DNA of 64,000 nucleotides from Aphanomyces cochlioides (lineage: Eukaryota > Oomycota > Saprolegniomycetes > Saprolegniales > Verrucalvaceae). Where the stretch lies: positions 1,655,596 through 1,719,595 of the forward strand of contig JAHQRK010000017.1 of the NCBI GenBank assembly GCA_019828595.1. The letters are read 5' to 3'. Position numbers and translations under genes: made by a program. The notes beneath the pieces were generated by a model. It saw only the letters and a list, made by a program, of their open reading frames with translations, was not told the origin of the DNA and made no database searches. Shown here piece after piece: positions 22,065 to 36,572 of the stretch. The stretch's first letter is position 1. Every line of letters starts with the position of its first letter.

Positions 22065-23311
22065 TTCCTTTTTCATTTTTTCCTCTCCTACACAGAGAGA
22101 AACCCTATCTTTTTATATCCTTCCAACTTTTCCTACTTTCAAAAGATAGCATACACTCGAATGGTCCTTCTGACCTACCATCGTCAACATTACAAATCTT
22201 GCAATATTCCATCCCACATGTTCAATCGATGCGACAGTGTCACTCCAACAAGGTTGATCGCCCAAGACGCAATCCAAGTCAGACCAAGCAGTATGGATTT
22301 CAGCTGGTTGGCTGCATCGAATGTTGGGATGTTTTCGAGGCCACTCTGTCGATGGCCTCTTCCATTTCGACGAGTCTAGCCTTGACAACACTTGATAACA
22401 ACTTGATATTGCAACATAGATTTCTCATCAGAGACCTCAAACGCAACCATACATCGACAACCAATTCAAAACTACCTGAAACAGACTCACTACAACAAAA
22501 CAAAATGGACAATCAACACCATCAGTTCAGGCGACAATGTCACGACGTCAAAACAAATTATACACACAGCACTCTCGTTTGTTCATTTCATCGTGAAGAG
22601 CATGTCTTGTCACTCCGTTTGAGAGCAAATAATGAGTCGTTACCCATATTTGTGTGATGGATATTGCATCATGTTTATTGCAGTATTGATAACAATATCG
22701 ATGTCGAATTGCCCTGAATAGCAGACAGCAAGGTTTGGATTCTGTCAAATGACTTGACCACGGAGTCCACGGTGGCGCGTATGATATGGCGCGCGACCAC
22801 GCTGAGCAGATTCTCGACAAGCCATTGGATACACGTGAATCATGATGAGTATACATTGCTGGTGACCCCTAAAAATGTATACACATGCTGAGCTATAGTC
22901 GGTGCAAATGCTACAACTCTTGATGGAGGTGTGTTCACGATGTGGGACGACGGACATGTTTAAACCCGATTCGTGGAAATGGTACCATTCGACTACTTCC
23001 TGCGTCCGAGATGGACGTTGGTAGAAAGAGCAAGTTGTGTTTTGTTTGTTTGCAAAGAGGACACATGTGCACGTGGTGTGGGGTATTTGGAGAATGTATC
23101 TGGTTCGTTTGATGAAGGATAGAGAGTTTGTGTAAATTGTTGTGAATGGGAAAGTAAGGAAGGTATGAGGTTGTGTTGAGGTGTGTGGAAGATTTCGTGC
23201 GTGTGTGTGTGTGGTATGGCGAGAGTGATATTGGCTGAAACAGTGGTTTTTTGAAGGTGTGTGAAAGTGTGAAGGGTATTGAGCTGCGTGGGAAGGGAAA
23301 TCAGCATGAAA

Positions 23312-23383
23312 TCCTCGTTAGTATAGTGGTCAGTATACCCGCCTGTCACGCGGGTGACCCGGGTTCAATTCCCGGACGGGGAG
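23312..23383 (+). tRNA. tRNA-Asp (anticodon GUC)
   Basis: Intact; common spacer type upstream, GTCAGG-type spacer downstream. Mirror partner 57319-57390. Confidence 0.97.
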
Positions 23384-24630
23384 TTCCTTTTTCATTTTTT
23401 CCTCTCCTACACAGAGAGAAACCCTATCTTTTTATATCCTTCCAACTTTTCCTACTTTCAAAAGATAGCATACACTCGAATGGTCCTTCTGACCTACCAT
23501 CGTCAACATTACAAATCTTGCAATATTCCATCCCACATGTTCAATCGATGCGACAGTGTCACTCCAACAAGGTTGATCGCCCAAGACGCAATCCAAGTCA
23601 GACCAAGCAGTATGGATTTCAGCTGGTTGGCTGCATCGAATGTTGGGATGTTTTCGAGGCCACTCTGTCGATGGCCTCTTCCATTTCGACGAGTCTAGCC
23701 TTGACAACACTTGATAACAACTTGATATTGCAACATAGATTTCTCATCAGAGACCTCAAACGCAACCATACATCGACAACCAATTCAAAACTACCTGAAA
23801 CAGACTCACTACAACAAAACAAAATGGACAATCAACACCATCAGTTCAGGCGACAATGTCACGACGTCAAAACAAATTATACACACAGCACTCTCGTTTG
23901 TTCATTTCATCGTGAAGAGCATGTCTTGTCACTCCGTTTGAGAGCAAATAATGAGTCGTTACCCATATTTGTGTGATGGATATTGCATCATGTTTATTGC
24001 AGTATTGATAACAATATCGATGTCGAATTGCCCTGAATAGCAGACAGCAAGGTTTGGATTCTGTCAAATGACTTGACCACGGAGTCCACGGTGGCGCGTA
24101 TGATATGGCGCGCGACCACGCTGAGCAGATTCTCGACAAGCCATTGGATACACGTGAATCATGATGAGTATACATTGCTGGTGACCCCTAAAAATGTATA
24201 CACATGCTGAGCTATAGTCGGTGCAAATGCTACAACTCTTGATGGAGGTGTGTTCACGATGTGGGACGACGGACATGTTTAAACCCGATTCGTGGAAATG
24301 GTACCATTCGACTACTTCCTGCGTCCGAGATGGACGTTGGTAGAAAGAGCAAGTTGTGTTTTGTTTGTTTGCAAAGAGGACACATGTGCACGTGGTGTGG
24401 GGTATTTGGAGAATGTATCTGGTTCGTTTGATGAAGGATAGAGAGTTTGTGTAAATTGTTGTGAATGGGAAAGTCAGGAAGGTATGAGGTTGTGTTGAGG
24501 TGTGTGGAAGATTTCGTGCGTGTGTGTGTGTGGTATGGCGAGAGTGATATTGGCTGAAACAGTGGTTTTTTGAAGGTGTGTGAAAGTGTGAAGGGTATTG
24601 AGCTGCGTGGGAAGGGAAATCAGCATGAAA

Positions 24631-24702
24631 TCCTCGTTAGTATAGTGGTCAGTATACCCGCCTGTCACGCGGGTGACCCGGGTTCAATTCCCGGACGGGG
24701 AG
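24631..24702 (+). tRNA. tRNA-Asp (anticodon GUC)
   Basis: Intact; first + unit with the GTCAGG variant upstream (near 24473). Mirror partner 56000-56071 also has it. Confidence 0.97.
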
Positions 24703-25949
24703 TTCCTTTTTCATTTTTTCCTCTCCTACACAGAGAGAAACCCTATCTTTTTATATCCTTCCAACTTTTCCTACTTTCAAAAGATAGCATACACTCGAAT
24801 GGTCCTTCTGACCTACCATCGTCAACATTACAAATCTTGCAATATTCCATCCCACATGTTCAATCGATGCGACAGTGTCACTCCAACAAGGTTGATCGCC
24901 CAAGACGCAATCCAAGTCAGACCAAGCAGTATGGATTTCAGCTGGTTGGCTGCATCGAATGTTGGGATGTTTTCGAGGCCACTCTGTCGATGGCCTCTTC
25001 CATTTCGACGAGTCTAGCCTTGACAACACTTGATAACAACTTGATATTGCAACATAGATTTCTCATCAGAGACCTCAAACGCAACCATACATCGACAACC
25101 AATTCAAAACTACCTGAAACAGACTCACTACAACAAAACAAAATGGACAATCAACACCATCAGTTCAGGCGACAATGTCACGACGTCAAAACAAATTATA
25201 CACACAGCACTCTCGTTTGTTCATTTCATCGTGAAGAGCATGTCTTGTCACTCCGTTTGAGAGCAAATAATGAGTCGTTACCCATATTTGTGTGATGGAT
25301 ATTGCATCATGTTTATTGCAGTATTGATAACAATATCGATGTCGAATTGCCCTGAATAGCAGACAGCAAGGTTTGGATTCTGTCAAATGACTTGACCACG
25401 GAGTCCACGGTGGCGCGTATGATATGGCGCGCGACCACGCTGAGCAGATTCTCGACAAGCCATTGGATACACGTGAATCATGATGAGTATACATTGCTGG
25501 TGACCCCTAAAAACGTATACACATGCTGAGCTATAGTCGGTGCAAATGCTACAACTCTTGATGGAGGTGTGTTCACGATGTGGGACGACGGACATGTTTA
25601 AACCCGATTCGTGGAAATGGTACCATTCGACTACTTCCTGCGTCCGAGATGGACGTTGGTAGAAAGAGCAAGTTGTGTTTTGTTTGTTTGCAAAGAGGAC
25701 ACATGTGCACGTGGTGTGGGGTATTTGGAGAATGTATCTGGTTCGTTTGATGAAGGATAGAGAGTTTGTGTAAATTGTTGTGAATGGGAAAGTAAGGAAG
25801 GTATGAGGTTGTGTTGAGGTGTGTGGAAGATTTCGTGCGTGTGTGTGTGTGGTATGGCGAGAGTGATATTGGCTGAAACAGTGGTTTTTTGAAGGTGTGT
25901 GAAAGTGTGAAGGGTATTGAGCTGCGTGGGAAGGGAAATCAGCATGAAA

Positions 25950-26021
25950 TCCTCGTTAGTATAGTGGTCAGTATACCCGCCTGTCACGCGGGTGACCCGG
26001 GTTCAATTCCCGGACGGGGAG
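25950..26021 (+). tRNA. tRNA-Asp (anticodon GUC)
   Basis: Intact; upstream spacer has the T-to-C change giving ACGTATAC at 25513, absent from the mirror partner at 54681-54752. Confidence 0.97.
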
Positions 26022-27268
26022 TTCCTTTTTCATTTTTTCCTCTCCTACACAGAGAGAAACCCTATCTTTTTATATCCTTCCAACTTTTCCTACTTTCAAA
26101 AGATAGCATACACTCGAATGGTCCTTCTGACCTACCATCGTCAACATTACAAATCTTGCAATATTCCATCCCACATGTTCAATCGATGCGACAGTGTCAC
26201 TCCAACAAGGTTGATCGCCCAAGACGCAATCCAAGTCAGACCAAGCAGTATGGATTTCAGCTGGTTGGCTGCATCGAATGTTGGGATGTTTTCGAGGCCA
26301 CTCTGTCGATGGCCTCTTCCATTTCGACGAGTCTAGCCTTGACAACACTTGATAACAACTTGATATTGCAACATAGATTTCTCATCAGAGACCTCAAACG
26401 CAACCATACATCGACAACCAATTCAAAACTACCTGAAACAGACTCACTACAACAAAACAAAATGGACAATCAACACCATCAGTTCAGGCGACAATGTCAC
26501 GACGTCAAAACAAATTATACACACAGCACTCTCGTTTGTTCATTTCATCGTGAAGAGCATGTCTTGTCACTCCGTTTGAGAGCAAATAATGAGTCGTTAC
26601 CCATATTTGTGTGATGGATATTGCATCATGTTTATTGCAGTATTGATAACAATATCGATGTCGAATTGCCCTGAATAGCAGACAGCAAGGTTTGGATTCT
26701 GTCAAATGACTTGACCACGGAGTCCACGGTGGCGCGTATGATATGGCGCGCGACCACGCTGAGCAGATTCTCGACAAGCCATTGGATACACGTGAATCAT
26801 GATGAGTATACATTGCTGGTGACCCCTAAAAATGTATACACATGCTGAGCTATAGTCGGTGCAAATGCTACAACTCTTGATGGAGGTGTGTTCACGATGT
26901 GGGACGACGGACATGTTTAAACCCGATTCGTGGAAATGGTACCATTCGACTACTTCCTGCGTCCGAGATGGACGTTGGTAGAAAGAGCAAGTTGTGTTTT
27001 GTTTGTTTGCAAAGAGGACACATGTGCACGTGGTGTGGGGTATTTGGAGAATGTATCTGGTTCGTTTGATGAAGGATAGAGAGTTTGTGTAAATTGTTGT
27101 GAATGGGAAAGTCAGGAAGGTATGAGGTTGTGTTGAGGTGTGTGGAAGATTTCGTGCGTGTGTGTGTGTGGTATGGCGAGAGTGATATTGGCTGAAACAG
27201 TGGTTTTTTGAAGGTGTGTGAAAGTGTGAAGGGTATTGAGCTGCGTGGGAAGGGAAATCAGCATGAAA

Positions 27269-27340
27269 TCCTCGTTAGTATAGTGGTCAGTATACCCGCC
27301 TGTCACGCGGGTGACCCGGGTTCAATTCCCGGACGGGGAG
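27269..27340 (+). tRNA. tRNA-Asp (anticodon GUC)
   Basis: Intact; GTCAGG spacer upstream. Mirror partner 53362-53433. Confidence 0.97.
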
Positions 27341-28587
27341 TTCCTTTTTCATTTTTTCCTCTCCTACACAGAGAGAAACCCTATCTTTTTATATCCTTCC
27401 AACTTTTCCTACTTTCAAAAGATAGCATACACTCGAATGGTCCTTCTGACCTACCATCGTCAACATTACAAATCTTGCAATATTCCATCCCACATGTTCA
27501 ATCGATGCGACAGTGTCACTCCAACAAGGTTGATCGCCCAAGACGCAATCCAAGTCAGACCAAGCAGTATGGATTTCAGCTGGTTGGCTGCATCGAATGT
27601 TGGGATGTTTTCGAGGCCACTCTGTCGATGGCCTCTTCCATTTCGACGAGTCTAGCCTTGACAACACTTGATAACAACTTGATATTGCAACATAGATTTC
27701 TCATCAGAGACCTCAAACGCAACCATACATCGACAACCAATTCAAAACTACCTGAAACAGACTCACTACAACAAAACAAAATGGACAATCAACACCATCA
27801 GTTCAGGCGACAATGTCACGACGTCAAAACAAATTATACACACAGCACTCTCGTTTGTTCATTTCATCGTGAAGAGCATGTCTTGTCACTCCGTTTGAGA
27901 GCAAATAATGAGTCGTTACCCATATTTGTGTGATGGATATTGCATCATGTTTATTGCAGTATTGATAACAATATCGATGTCGAATTGCCCTGAATAGCAG
28001 ACAGCAAGGTTTGGATTCTGTCAAATGACTTGACCACGGAGTCCACGGTGGCGCGTATGATATGGCGCGCGACCACGCTGAGCAGATTCTCGACAAGCCA
28101 TTGGATACACGTGAATCATGATGAGTATACATTGCTGGTGACCCCTAAAAATGTATACACATGCTGAGCTATAGTCGGTGCAAATGCTACAACTCTTGAT
28201 GGAGGTGTGTTCACGATGTGGGACGACGGACATGTTTAAACCCGATTCGTGGAAATGGTACCATTCGACTACTTCCTGCGTCCGAGATGGACGTTGGTAG
28301 AAAGAGCAAGTTGTGTTTTGTTTGTTTGCAAAGAGGACACATGTGCACGTGGTGTGGGGTATTTGGAGAATGTATCTGGTTCGTTTGATGAAGGATAGAG
28401 AGTTTGTGTAAATTGTTGTGAATGGGAAAGTAAGGAAGGTATGAGGTTGTGTTGAGGTGTGTGGAAGATTTCGTGCGTGTGTGTGTGTGGTATGGCGAGA
28501 GTGATATTGGCTGAAACAGTGGTTTTTTGAAGGTGTGTGAAAGTGTGAAGGGTATTGAGCTGCGTGGGAAGGGAAATCAGCATGAAA

Positions 28588-28659
28588 TCCTCGTTAGTAT
28601 AGTGGTCAGTATACCCGCCTGTCACGCGGGTGACCCGGGTTCAATTCCCGGACGGGGAG
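28588..28659 (+). tRNA. tRNA-Asp (anticodon GUC)
   Basis: Intact; GTAAGG spacer upstream. Mirror partner 52043-52114. Confidence 0.97.
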
Positions 28660-29906
28660 TTCCTTTTTCATTTTTTCCTCTCCTACACAGAGAGAAACCC
28701 TATCTTTTTATATCCTTCCAACTTTTCCTACTTTCAAAAGATAGCATACACTCGAATGGTCCTTCTGACCTACCATCGTCAACATTACAAATCTTGCAAT
28801 ATTCCATCCCACATGTTCAATCGATGCGACAGTGTCACTCCAACAAGGTTGATCGCCCAAGACGCAATCCAAGTCAGACCAAGCAGTATGGATTTCAGCT
28901 GGTTGGCTGCATCGAATGTTGGGATGTTTTCGAGGCCACTCTGTCGATGGCCTCTTCCATTTCGACGAGTCTAGCCTTGACAACACTTGATAACAACTTG
29001 ATATTGCAACATAGATTTCTCATCAGAGACCTCAAACGCAACCATACATCGACAACCAATTCAAAACTACCTGAAACAGACTCACTACAACAAAACAAAA
29101 TGGACAATCAACACCATCAGTTCAGGCGACAATGTCACGACGTCAAAACAAATTATACACACAGCACTCTCGTTTGTTCATTTCATCGTGAAGAGCATGT
29201 CTTGTCACTCCGTTTGAGAGCAAATAATGAGTCGTTACCCATATTTGTGTGATGGATATTGCATCATGTTTATTGCAGTATTGATAACAATATCGATGTC
29301 GAATTGCCCTGAATAGCAGACAGCAAGGTTTGGATTCTGTCAAATGACTTGACCACGGAGTCCACGGTGGCGCGTATGATATGGCGCGCGACCACGCTGA
29401 GCAGATTCTCGACAAGCCATTGGATACACGTGAATCATGATGAGTATACATTGCTGGTGACCCCTAAAAATGTATACACATGCTGAGCTATAGTCGGTGC
29501 AAATGCTACAACTCTTGATGGAGGTGTGTTCACGATGTGGGACGACGGACATGTTTAAACCCGATTCGTGGAAATGGTACCATTCGACTACTTCCTGCGT
29601 CCGAGATGGACGTTGGTAGAAAGAGCAAGTTGTGTTTTGTTTGTTTGCAAAGAGGACACATGTGCACGTGGTGTGGGGTATTTGGAGAATGTATCTGGTT
29701 CGTTTGATGAAGGATAGAGAGTTTGTGTAAATTGTTGTGAATGGGAAAGTCAGGAAGGTATGAGGTTGTGTTGAGGTGTGTGGAAGATTTCGTGCGTGTG
29801 TGTGTGTGGTATGGCGAGAGTGATATTGGCTGAAACAGTGGTTTTTTGAAGGTGTGTGAAAGTGTGAAGGGTATTGAGCTGCGTGGGAAGGGAAATCAGC
29901 ATGAAA

Positions 29907-29978
29907 TCCTCGTTAGTATAGTGGTCAGTATACCCGCCTGTCACGCGGGTGACCCGGGTTCAATTCCCGGACGGGGAG
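29907..29978 (+). tRNA. tRNA-Asp (anticodon GUC)
   Basis: Intact; GTCAGG spacer upstream. Mirror partner 50724-50795. Confidence 0.97.
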
Positions 29979-31225
29979 TTCCTTTTTCATTTTTTCCTCT
30001 CCTACACAGAGAGAAACCCTATCTTTTTATATCCTTCCAACTTTTCCTACTTTCAAAAGATAGCATACACTCGAATGGTCCTTCTGACCTACCATCGTCA
30101 ACATTACAAATCTTGCAATATTCCATCCCACATGTTCAATCGATGCGACAGTGTCACTCCAACAAGGTTGATCGCCCAAGACGCAATCCAAGTCAGACCA
30201 AGCAGTATGGATTTCAGCTGGTTGGCTGCATCGAATGTTGGGATGTTTTCGAGGCCACTCTGTCGATGGCCTCTTCCATTTCGACGAGTCTAGCCTTGAC
30301 AACACTTGATAACAACTTGATATTGCAACATAGATTTCTCATCAGAGACCTCAAACGCAACCATACATCGACAACCAATTCAAAACTACCTGAAACAGAC
30401 TCACTACAACAAAACAAAATGGACAATCAACACCATCAGTTCAGGCGACAATGTCACGACGTCAAAACAAATTATACACACAGCACTCTCGTTTGTTCAT
30501 TTCATCGTGAAGAGCATGTCTTGTCACTCCGTTTGAGAGCAAATAATGAGTCGTTACCCATATTTGTGTGATGGATATTGCATCATGTTTATTGCAGTAT
30601 TGATAACAATATCGATGTCGAATTGCCCTGAATAGCAGACAGCAAGGTTTGGATTCTGTCAAATGACTTGACCACGGAGTCCACGGTGGCGCGTATGATA
30701 TGGCGCGCGACCACGCTGAGCAGATTCTCGACAAGCCATTGGATACACGTGAATCATGATGAGTATACATTGCTGGTGACCCCTAAAAATGTATACACAT
30801 GCTGAGCTATAGTCGGTGCAAATGCTACAACTCTTGATGGAGGTGTGTTCACGATGTGGGACGACGGACATGTTTAAACCCGATTCGTGGAAATGGTACC
30901 ATTCGACTACTTCCTGCGTCCGAGATGGACGTTGGTAGAAAGAGCAAGTTGTGTTTTGTTTGTTTGCAAAGAGGACACATGTGCACGTGGTGTGGGGTAT
31001 TTGGAGAATGTATCTGGTTCGTTTGATGAAGGATAGAGAGTTTGTGTAAATTGTTGTGAATGGGAAAGTAAGGAAGGTATGAGGTTGTGTTGAGGTGTGT
31101 GGAAGATTTCGTGCGTGTGTGTGTGTGGTATGGCGAGAGTGATATTGGCTGAAACAGTGGTTTTTTGAAGGTGTGTGAAAGTGTGAAGGGTATTGAGCTG
31201 CGTGGGAAGGGAAATCAGCATGAAA

Positions 31226-31297
31226 TCCTCGTTAGTATAGTGGTCAGTATACCCGCCTGTCACGCGGGTGACCCGGGTTCAATTCCCGGACGGGGAG
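31226..31297 (+). tRNA. tRNA-Asp (anticodon GUC)
   Basis: Intact; GTAAGG spacer upstream. Mirror partner 49405-49476. Confidence 0.97.
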
Positions 31298-32544
31298 TTC
31301 CTTTTTCATTTTTTCCTCTCCTACACAGAGAGAAACCCTATCTTTTTATATCCTTCCAACTTTTCCTACTTTCAAAAGATAGCATACACTCGAATGGTCC
31401 TTCTGACCTACCATCGTCAACATTACAAATCTTGCAATATTCCATCCCACATGTTCAATCGATGCGACAGTGTCACTCCAACAAGGTTGATCGCCCAAGA
31501 CGCAATCCAAGTCAGACCAAGCAGTATGGATTTCAGCTGGTTGGCTGCATCGAATGTTGGGATGTTTTCGAGGCCACTCTGTCGATGGCCTCTTCCATTT
31601 CGACGAGTCTAGCCTTGACAACACTTGATAACAACTTGATATTGCAACATAGATTTCTCATCAGAGACCTCAAACGCAACCATACATCGACAACCAATTC
31701 AAAACTACCTGAAACAGACTCACTACAACAAAACAAAATGGACAATCAACACCATCAGTTCAGGCGACAATGTCACGACGTCAAAACAAATTATACACAC
31801 AGCACTCTCGTTTGTTCATTTCATCGTGAAGAGCATGTCTTGTCACTCCGTTTGAGAGCAAATAATGAGTCGTTACCCATATTTGTGTGATGGATATTGC
31901 ATCATGTTTATTGCAGTATTGATAACAATATCGATGTCGAATTGCCCTGAATAGCAGACAGCAAGGTTTGGATTCTGTCAAATGACTTGACCACGGAGTC
32001 CACGGTGGCGCGTATGATATGGCGCGCGACCACGCTGAGCAGATTCTCGACAAGCCATTGGATACACGTGAATCATGATGAGTATACATTGCTGGTGACC
32101 CCTAAAAATGTATACACATGCTGAGCTATAGTCGGTGCAAATGCTACAACTCTTGATGGAGGTGTGTTCACGATGTGGGACGACGGACATGTTTAAACCC
32201 GATTCGTGGAAATGGTACCATTCGACTACTTCCTGCGTCCGAGATGGACGTTGGTAGAAAGAGCAAGTTGTGTTTTGTTTGTTTGCAAAGAGGACACATG
32301 TGCACGTGGTGTGGGGTATTTGGAGAATGTATCTGGTTCGTTTGATGAAGGATAGAGAGTTTGTGTAAATTGTTGTGAATGGGAAAGTAAGGAAGGTATG
32401 AGGTTGTGTTGAGGTGTGTGGAAGATTTCGTGCGTGTGTGTGTGTGGTATGGCGAGAGTGATATTGGCTGAAACAGTGGTTTTTTGAAGGTGTGTGAAAG
32501 TGTGAAGGGTATTGAGCTGCGTGGGAAGGGAAATCAGCATGAAA

Positions 32545-32616
32545 TCCTCGTTAGTATAGTGGTCAGTATACCCGCCTGTCACGCGGGTGACCCGGGTTCA
32601 ATTCCCGGACGGGGAG
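32545..32616 (+). tRNA. tRNA-Asp (anticodon GUC)
   Basis: Intact; GTAAGG spacer upstream. Mirror partner 48086-48157. Confidence 0.97.
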
Positions 32617-33863
32617 TTCCTTTTTCATTTTTTCCTCTCCTACACAGAGAGAAACCCTATCTTTTTATATCCTTCCAACTTTTCCTACTTTCAAAAGATA
32701 GCATACACTCGAATGGTCCTTCTGACCTACCATCGTCAACATTACAAATCTTGCAATATTCCATCCCACATGTTCAATCGATGCGACAGTGTCACTCCAA
32801 CAAGGTTGATCGCCCAAGACGCAATCCAAGTCAGACCAAGCAGTATGGATTTCAGCTGGTTGGCTGCATCGAATGTTGGGATGTTTTCGAGGCCACTCTG
32901 TCGATGGCCTCTTCCATTTCGACGAGTCTAGCCTTGACAACACTTGATAACAACTTGATATTGCAACATAGATTTCTCATCAGAGACCTCAAACGCAACC
33001 ATACATCGACAACCAATTCAAAACTACCTGAAACAGACTCACTACAACAAAACAAAATGGACAATCAACACCATCAGTTCAGGCGACAATGTCACGACGT
33101 CAAAACAAATTATACACACAGCACTCTCGTTTGTTCATTTCATCGTGAAGAGCATGTCTTGTCACTCCGTTTGAGAGCAAATAATGAGTCGTTACCCATA
33201 TTTGTGTGATGGATATTGCATCATGTTTATTGCAGTATTGATAACAATATCGATGTCGAATTGCCCTGAATAGCAGACAGCAAGGTTTGGATTCTGTCAA
33301 ATGACTTGACCACGGAGTCCACGGTGGCGCGTATGATATGGCGCGCGACCACGCTGAGCAGATTCTCGACAAGCCATTGGATACACGTGAATCATGATGA
33401 GTATACATTGCTGGTGACCCCTAAAAATGTATACACATGCTGAGCTATAGTCGGTGCAAATGCTACAACTCTTGATGGAGGTGTGTTCACGATGTGGGAC
33501 GACGGACATGTTTAAACCCGATTCGTGGAAATGGTACCATTCGACTACTTCCTGCGTCCGAGATGGACGTTGGTAGAAAGAGCAAGTTGTGTTTTGTTTG
33601 TTTGCAAAGAGGACACATGTGCACGTGGTGTGGGGTATTTGGAGAATGTATCTGGTTCGTTTGATGAAGGATAGAGAGTTTGTGTAAATTGTTGTGAATG
33701 GGAAAGTAAGGAAGGTATGAGGTTGTGTTGAGGTGTGTGGAAGATTTCGTGCGTGTGTGTGTGTGGTATGGCGAGAGTGATATTGGCTGAAACAGTGGTT
33801 TTTTGAAGGTGTGTGAAAGTGTGAAGGGTATTGAGCTGCGTGGGAAGGGAAATCAGCATGAAA

Positions 33864-33935
33864 TCCTCGTTAGTATAGTGGTCAGTATACCCGCCTGTCA
33901 CGCGGGTGACCCGGGTTCAATTCCCGGACGGGGAG
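33864..33935 (+). tRNA. tRNA-Asp (anticodon GUC)
   Basis: Intact; GTAAGG spacer upstream, downstream spacer carries ACGTATAC. Mirror partner 46767-46838. Confidence 0.97.
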
Positions 33936-35182
33936 TTCCTTTTTCATTTTTTCCTCTCCTACACAGAGAGAAACCCTATCTTTTTATATCCTTCCAACTT
34001 TTCCTACTTTCAAAAGATAGCATACACTCGAATGGTCCTTCTGACCTACCATCGTCAACATTACAAATCTTGCAATATTCCATCCCACATGTTCAATCGA
34101 TGCGACAGTGTCACTCCAACAAGGTTGATCGCCCAAGACGCAATCCAAGTCAGACCAAGCAGTATGGATTTCAGCTGGTTGGCTGCATCGAATGTTGGGA
34201 TGTTTTCGAGGCCACTCTGTCGATGGCCTCTTCCATTTCGACGAGTCTAGCCTTGACAACACTTGATAACAACTTGATATTGCAACATAGATTTCTCATC
34301 AGAGACCTCAAACGCAACCATACATCGACAACCAATTCAAAACTACCTGAAACAGACTCACTACAACAAAACAAAATGGACAATCAACACCATCAGTTCA
34401 GGCGACAATGTCACGACGTCAAAACAAATTATACACACAGCACTCTCGTTTGTTCATTTCATCGTGAAGAGCATGTCTTGTCACTCCGTTTGAGAGCAAA
34501 TAATGAGTCGTTACCCATATTTGTGTGATGGATATTGCATCATGTTTATTGCAGTATTGATAACAATATCGATGTCGAATTGCCCTGAATAGCAGACAGC
34601 AAGGTTTGGATTCTGTCAAATGACTTGACCACGGAGTCCACGGTGGCGCGTATGATATGGCGCGCGACCACGCTGAGCAGATTCTCGACAAGCCATTGGA
34701 TACACGTGAATCATGATGAGTATACATTGCTGGTGACCCCTAAAAACGTATACACATGCTGAGCTATAGTCGGTGCAAATGCTACAACTCTTGATGGAGG
34801 TGTGTTCACGATGTGGGACGACGGACATGTTTAAACCCGATTCGTGGAAATGGTACCATTCGACTACTTCCTGCGTCCGAGATGGACGTTGGTAGAAAGA
34901 GCAAGTTGTGTTTTGTTTGTTTGCAAAGAGGACACATGTGCACGTGGTGTGGGGTATTTGGAGAATGTATCTGGTTCGTTTGATGAAGGATAGAGAGTTT
35001 GTGTAAATTGTTGTGAATGGGAAAGTCAGGAAGGTATGAGGTTGTGTTGAGGTGTGTGGAAGATTTCGTGCGTGTGTGTGTGTGGTATGGCGAGAGTGAT
35101 ATTGGCTGAAACAGTGGTTTTTTGAAGGTGTGTGAAAGTGTGAAGGGTATTGAGCTGCGTGGGAAGGGAAATCAGCATGAAA

Positions 35183-35254
35183 TCCTCGTTAGTATAGTGG
35201 TCAGTATACCCGCCTGTCACGCGGGTGACCCGGGTTCAATTCCCGGACGGGGAG
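35183..35254 (+). tRNA. tRNA-Asp (anticodon GUC)
   Basis: Intact; upstream spacer has both ACGTATAC and GTCAGG, downstream spacer has the 1-bp deletion (AAACCAACC near 35630). The mirror partner 45448-45519 shows the same three variants. Confidence 0.97.
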
Positions 35255-36500
35255 TTCCTTTTTCATTTTTTCCTCTCCTACACAGAGAGAAACCCTATCT
35301 TTTTATATCCTTCCAACTTTTCCTACTTTCAAAAGATAGCATACACTCGAATGGTCCTTCTGACCTACCATCGTCAACATTACAAATCTTGCAATATTCC
35401 ATCCCACATGTTCAATCGATGCGACAGTGTCACTCCAACAAGGTTGATCGCCCAAGACGCAATCCAAGTCAGACCAAGCAGTATGGATTTCAGCTGGTTG
35501 GCTGCATCGAATGTTGGGATGTTTTCGAGGCCACTCTGTCGATGGCCTCTTCCATTTCGACGAGTCTAGCCTTGACAACACTTGATAACAACTTGATATT
35601 GCAACATAGATTTCTCATCAGAGACCTCAAACCAACCATACATCGACAACCAATTCAAAACTACCTGAAACAGACTCACTACAACAAAACAAAATGGACA
35701 ATCAACACCATCAGTTCAGGCGACAATGTCACGACGTCAAAACAAATTATACACACAGCACTCTCGTTTGTTCATTTCATCGTGAAGAGCATGTCTTGTC
35801 ACTCCGTTTGAGAGCAAATAATGAGTCGTTACCCATATTTGTGTGATGGATATTGCATCATGTTTATTGCAGTATTGATAACAATATCGATGTCGAATTG
35901 CCCTGAATAGCAGACAGCAAGGTTTGGATTCTGTCAAATGACTTGACCACGGAGTCCACGGTGGCGCGTATGATATGGCGCGCGACCACGCTGAGCAGAT
36001 TCTCGACAAGCCATTGGATACACGTGAATCATGATGAGTATACATTGCTGGTGACCCCTAAAAATGTATACACATGCTGAGCTATAGTCGGTGCAAATGC
36101 TACAACTCTTGATGGAGGTGTGTTCACGATGTGGGACGACGGACATGTTTAAACCCGATTCGTGGAAATGGTACCATTCGACTACTTCCTGCGTCCGAGA
36201 TGGACGTTGGTAGAAAGAGCAAGTTGTGTTTTGTTTGTTTGCAAAGAGGACACATGTGCACGTGGTGTGGGGTATTTGGAGAATGTATCTGGTTCGTTTG
36301 ATGAAGGATAGAGAGTTTGTGTAAATTGTTGTGAATGGGAAAGTAAGGAAGGTATGAGGTTGTGTTGAGGTGTGTGGAAGATTTCGTGCGTGTGTGTGTG
36401 TGGTATGGCGAGAGTGATATTGGCTGAAACAGTGGTTTTTTGAAGGTGTGTGAAAGTGTGAAGGGTATTGAGCTGCGTGGGAAGGGAAATCAGCATGAAA

Positions 36501-36572
36501 TCCTCGTTAGTATAGTGGTCAGTATACCCGCCTGTCACGCGGGTGACCCGGGTTCAATTCCCGGACGGGGAG
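36501..36572 (+). tRNA. tRNA-Asp (anticodon GUC)
   Basis: Intact; GTAAGG upstream, undeleted AAACGCAACC downstream. Mirror partner 44130-44201. Confidence 0.97.
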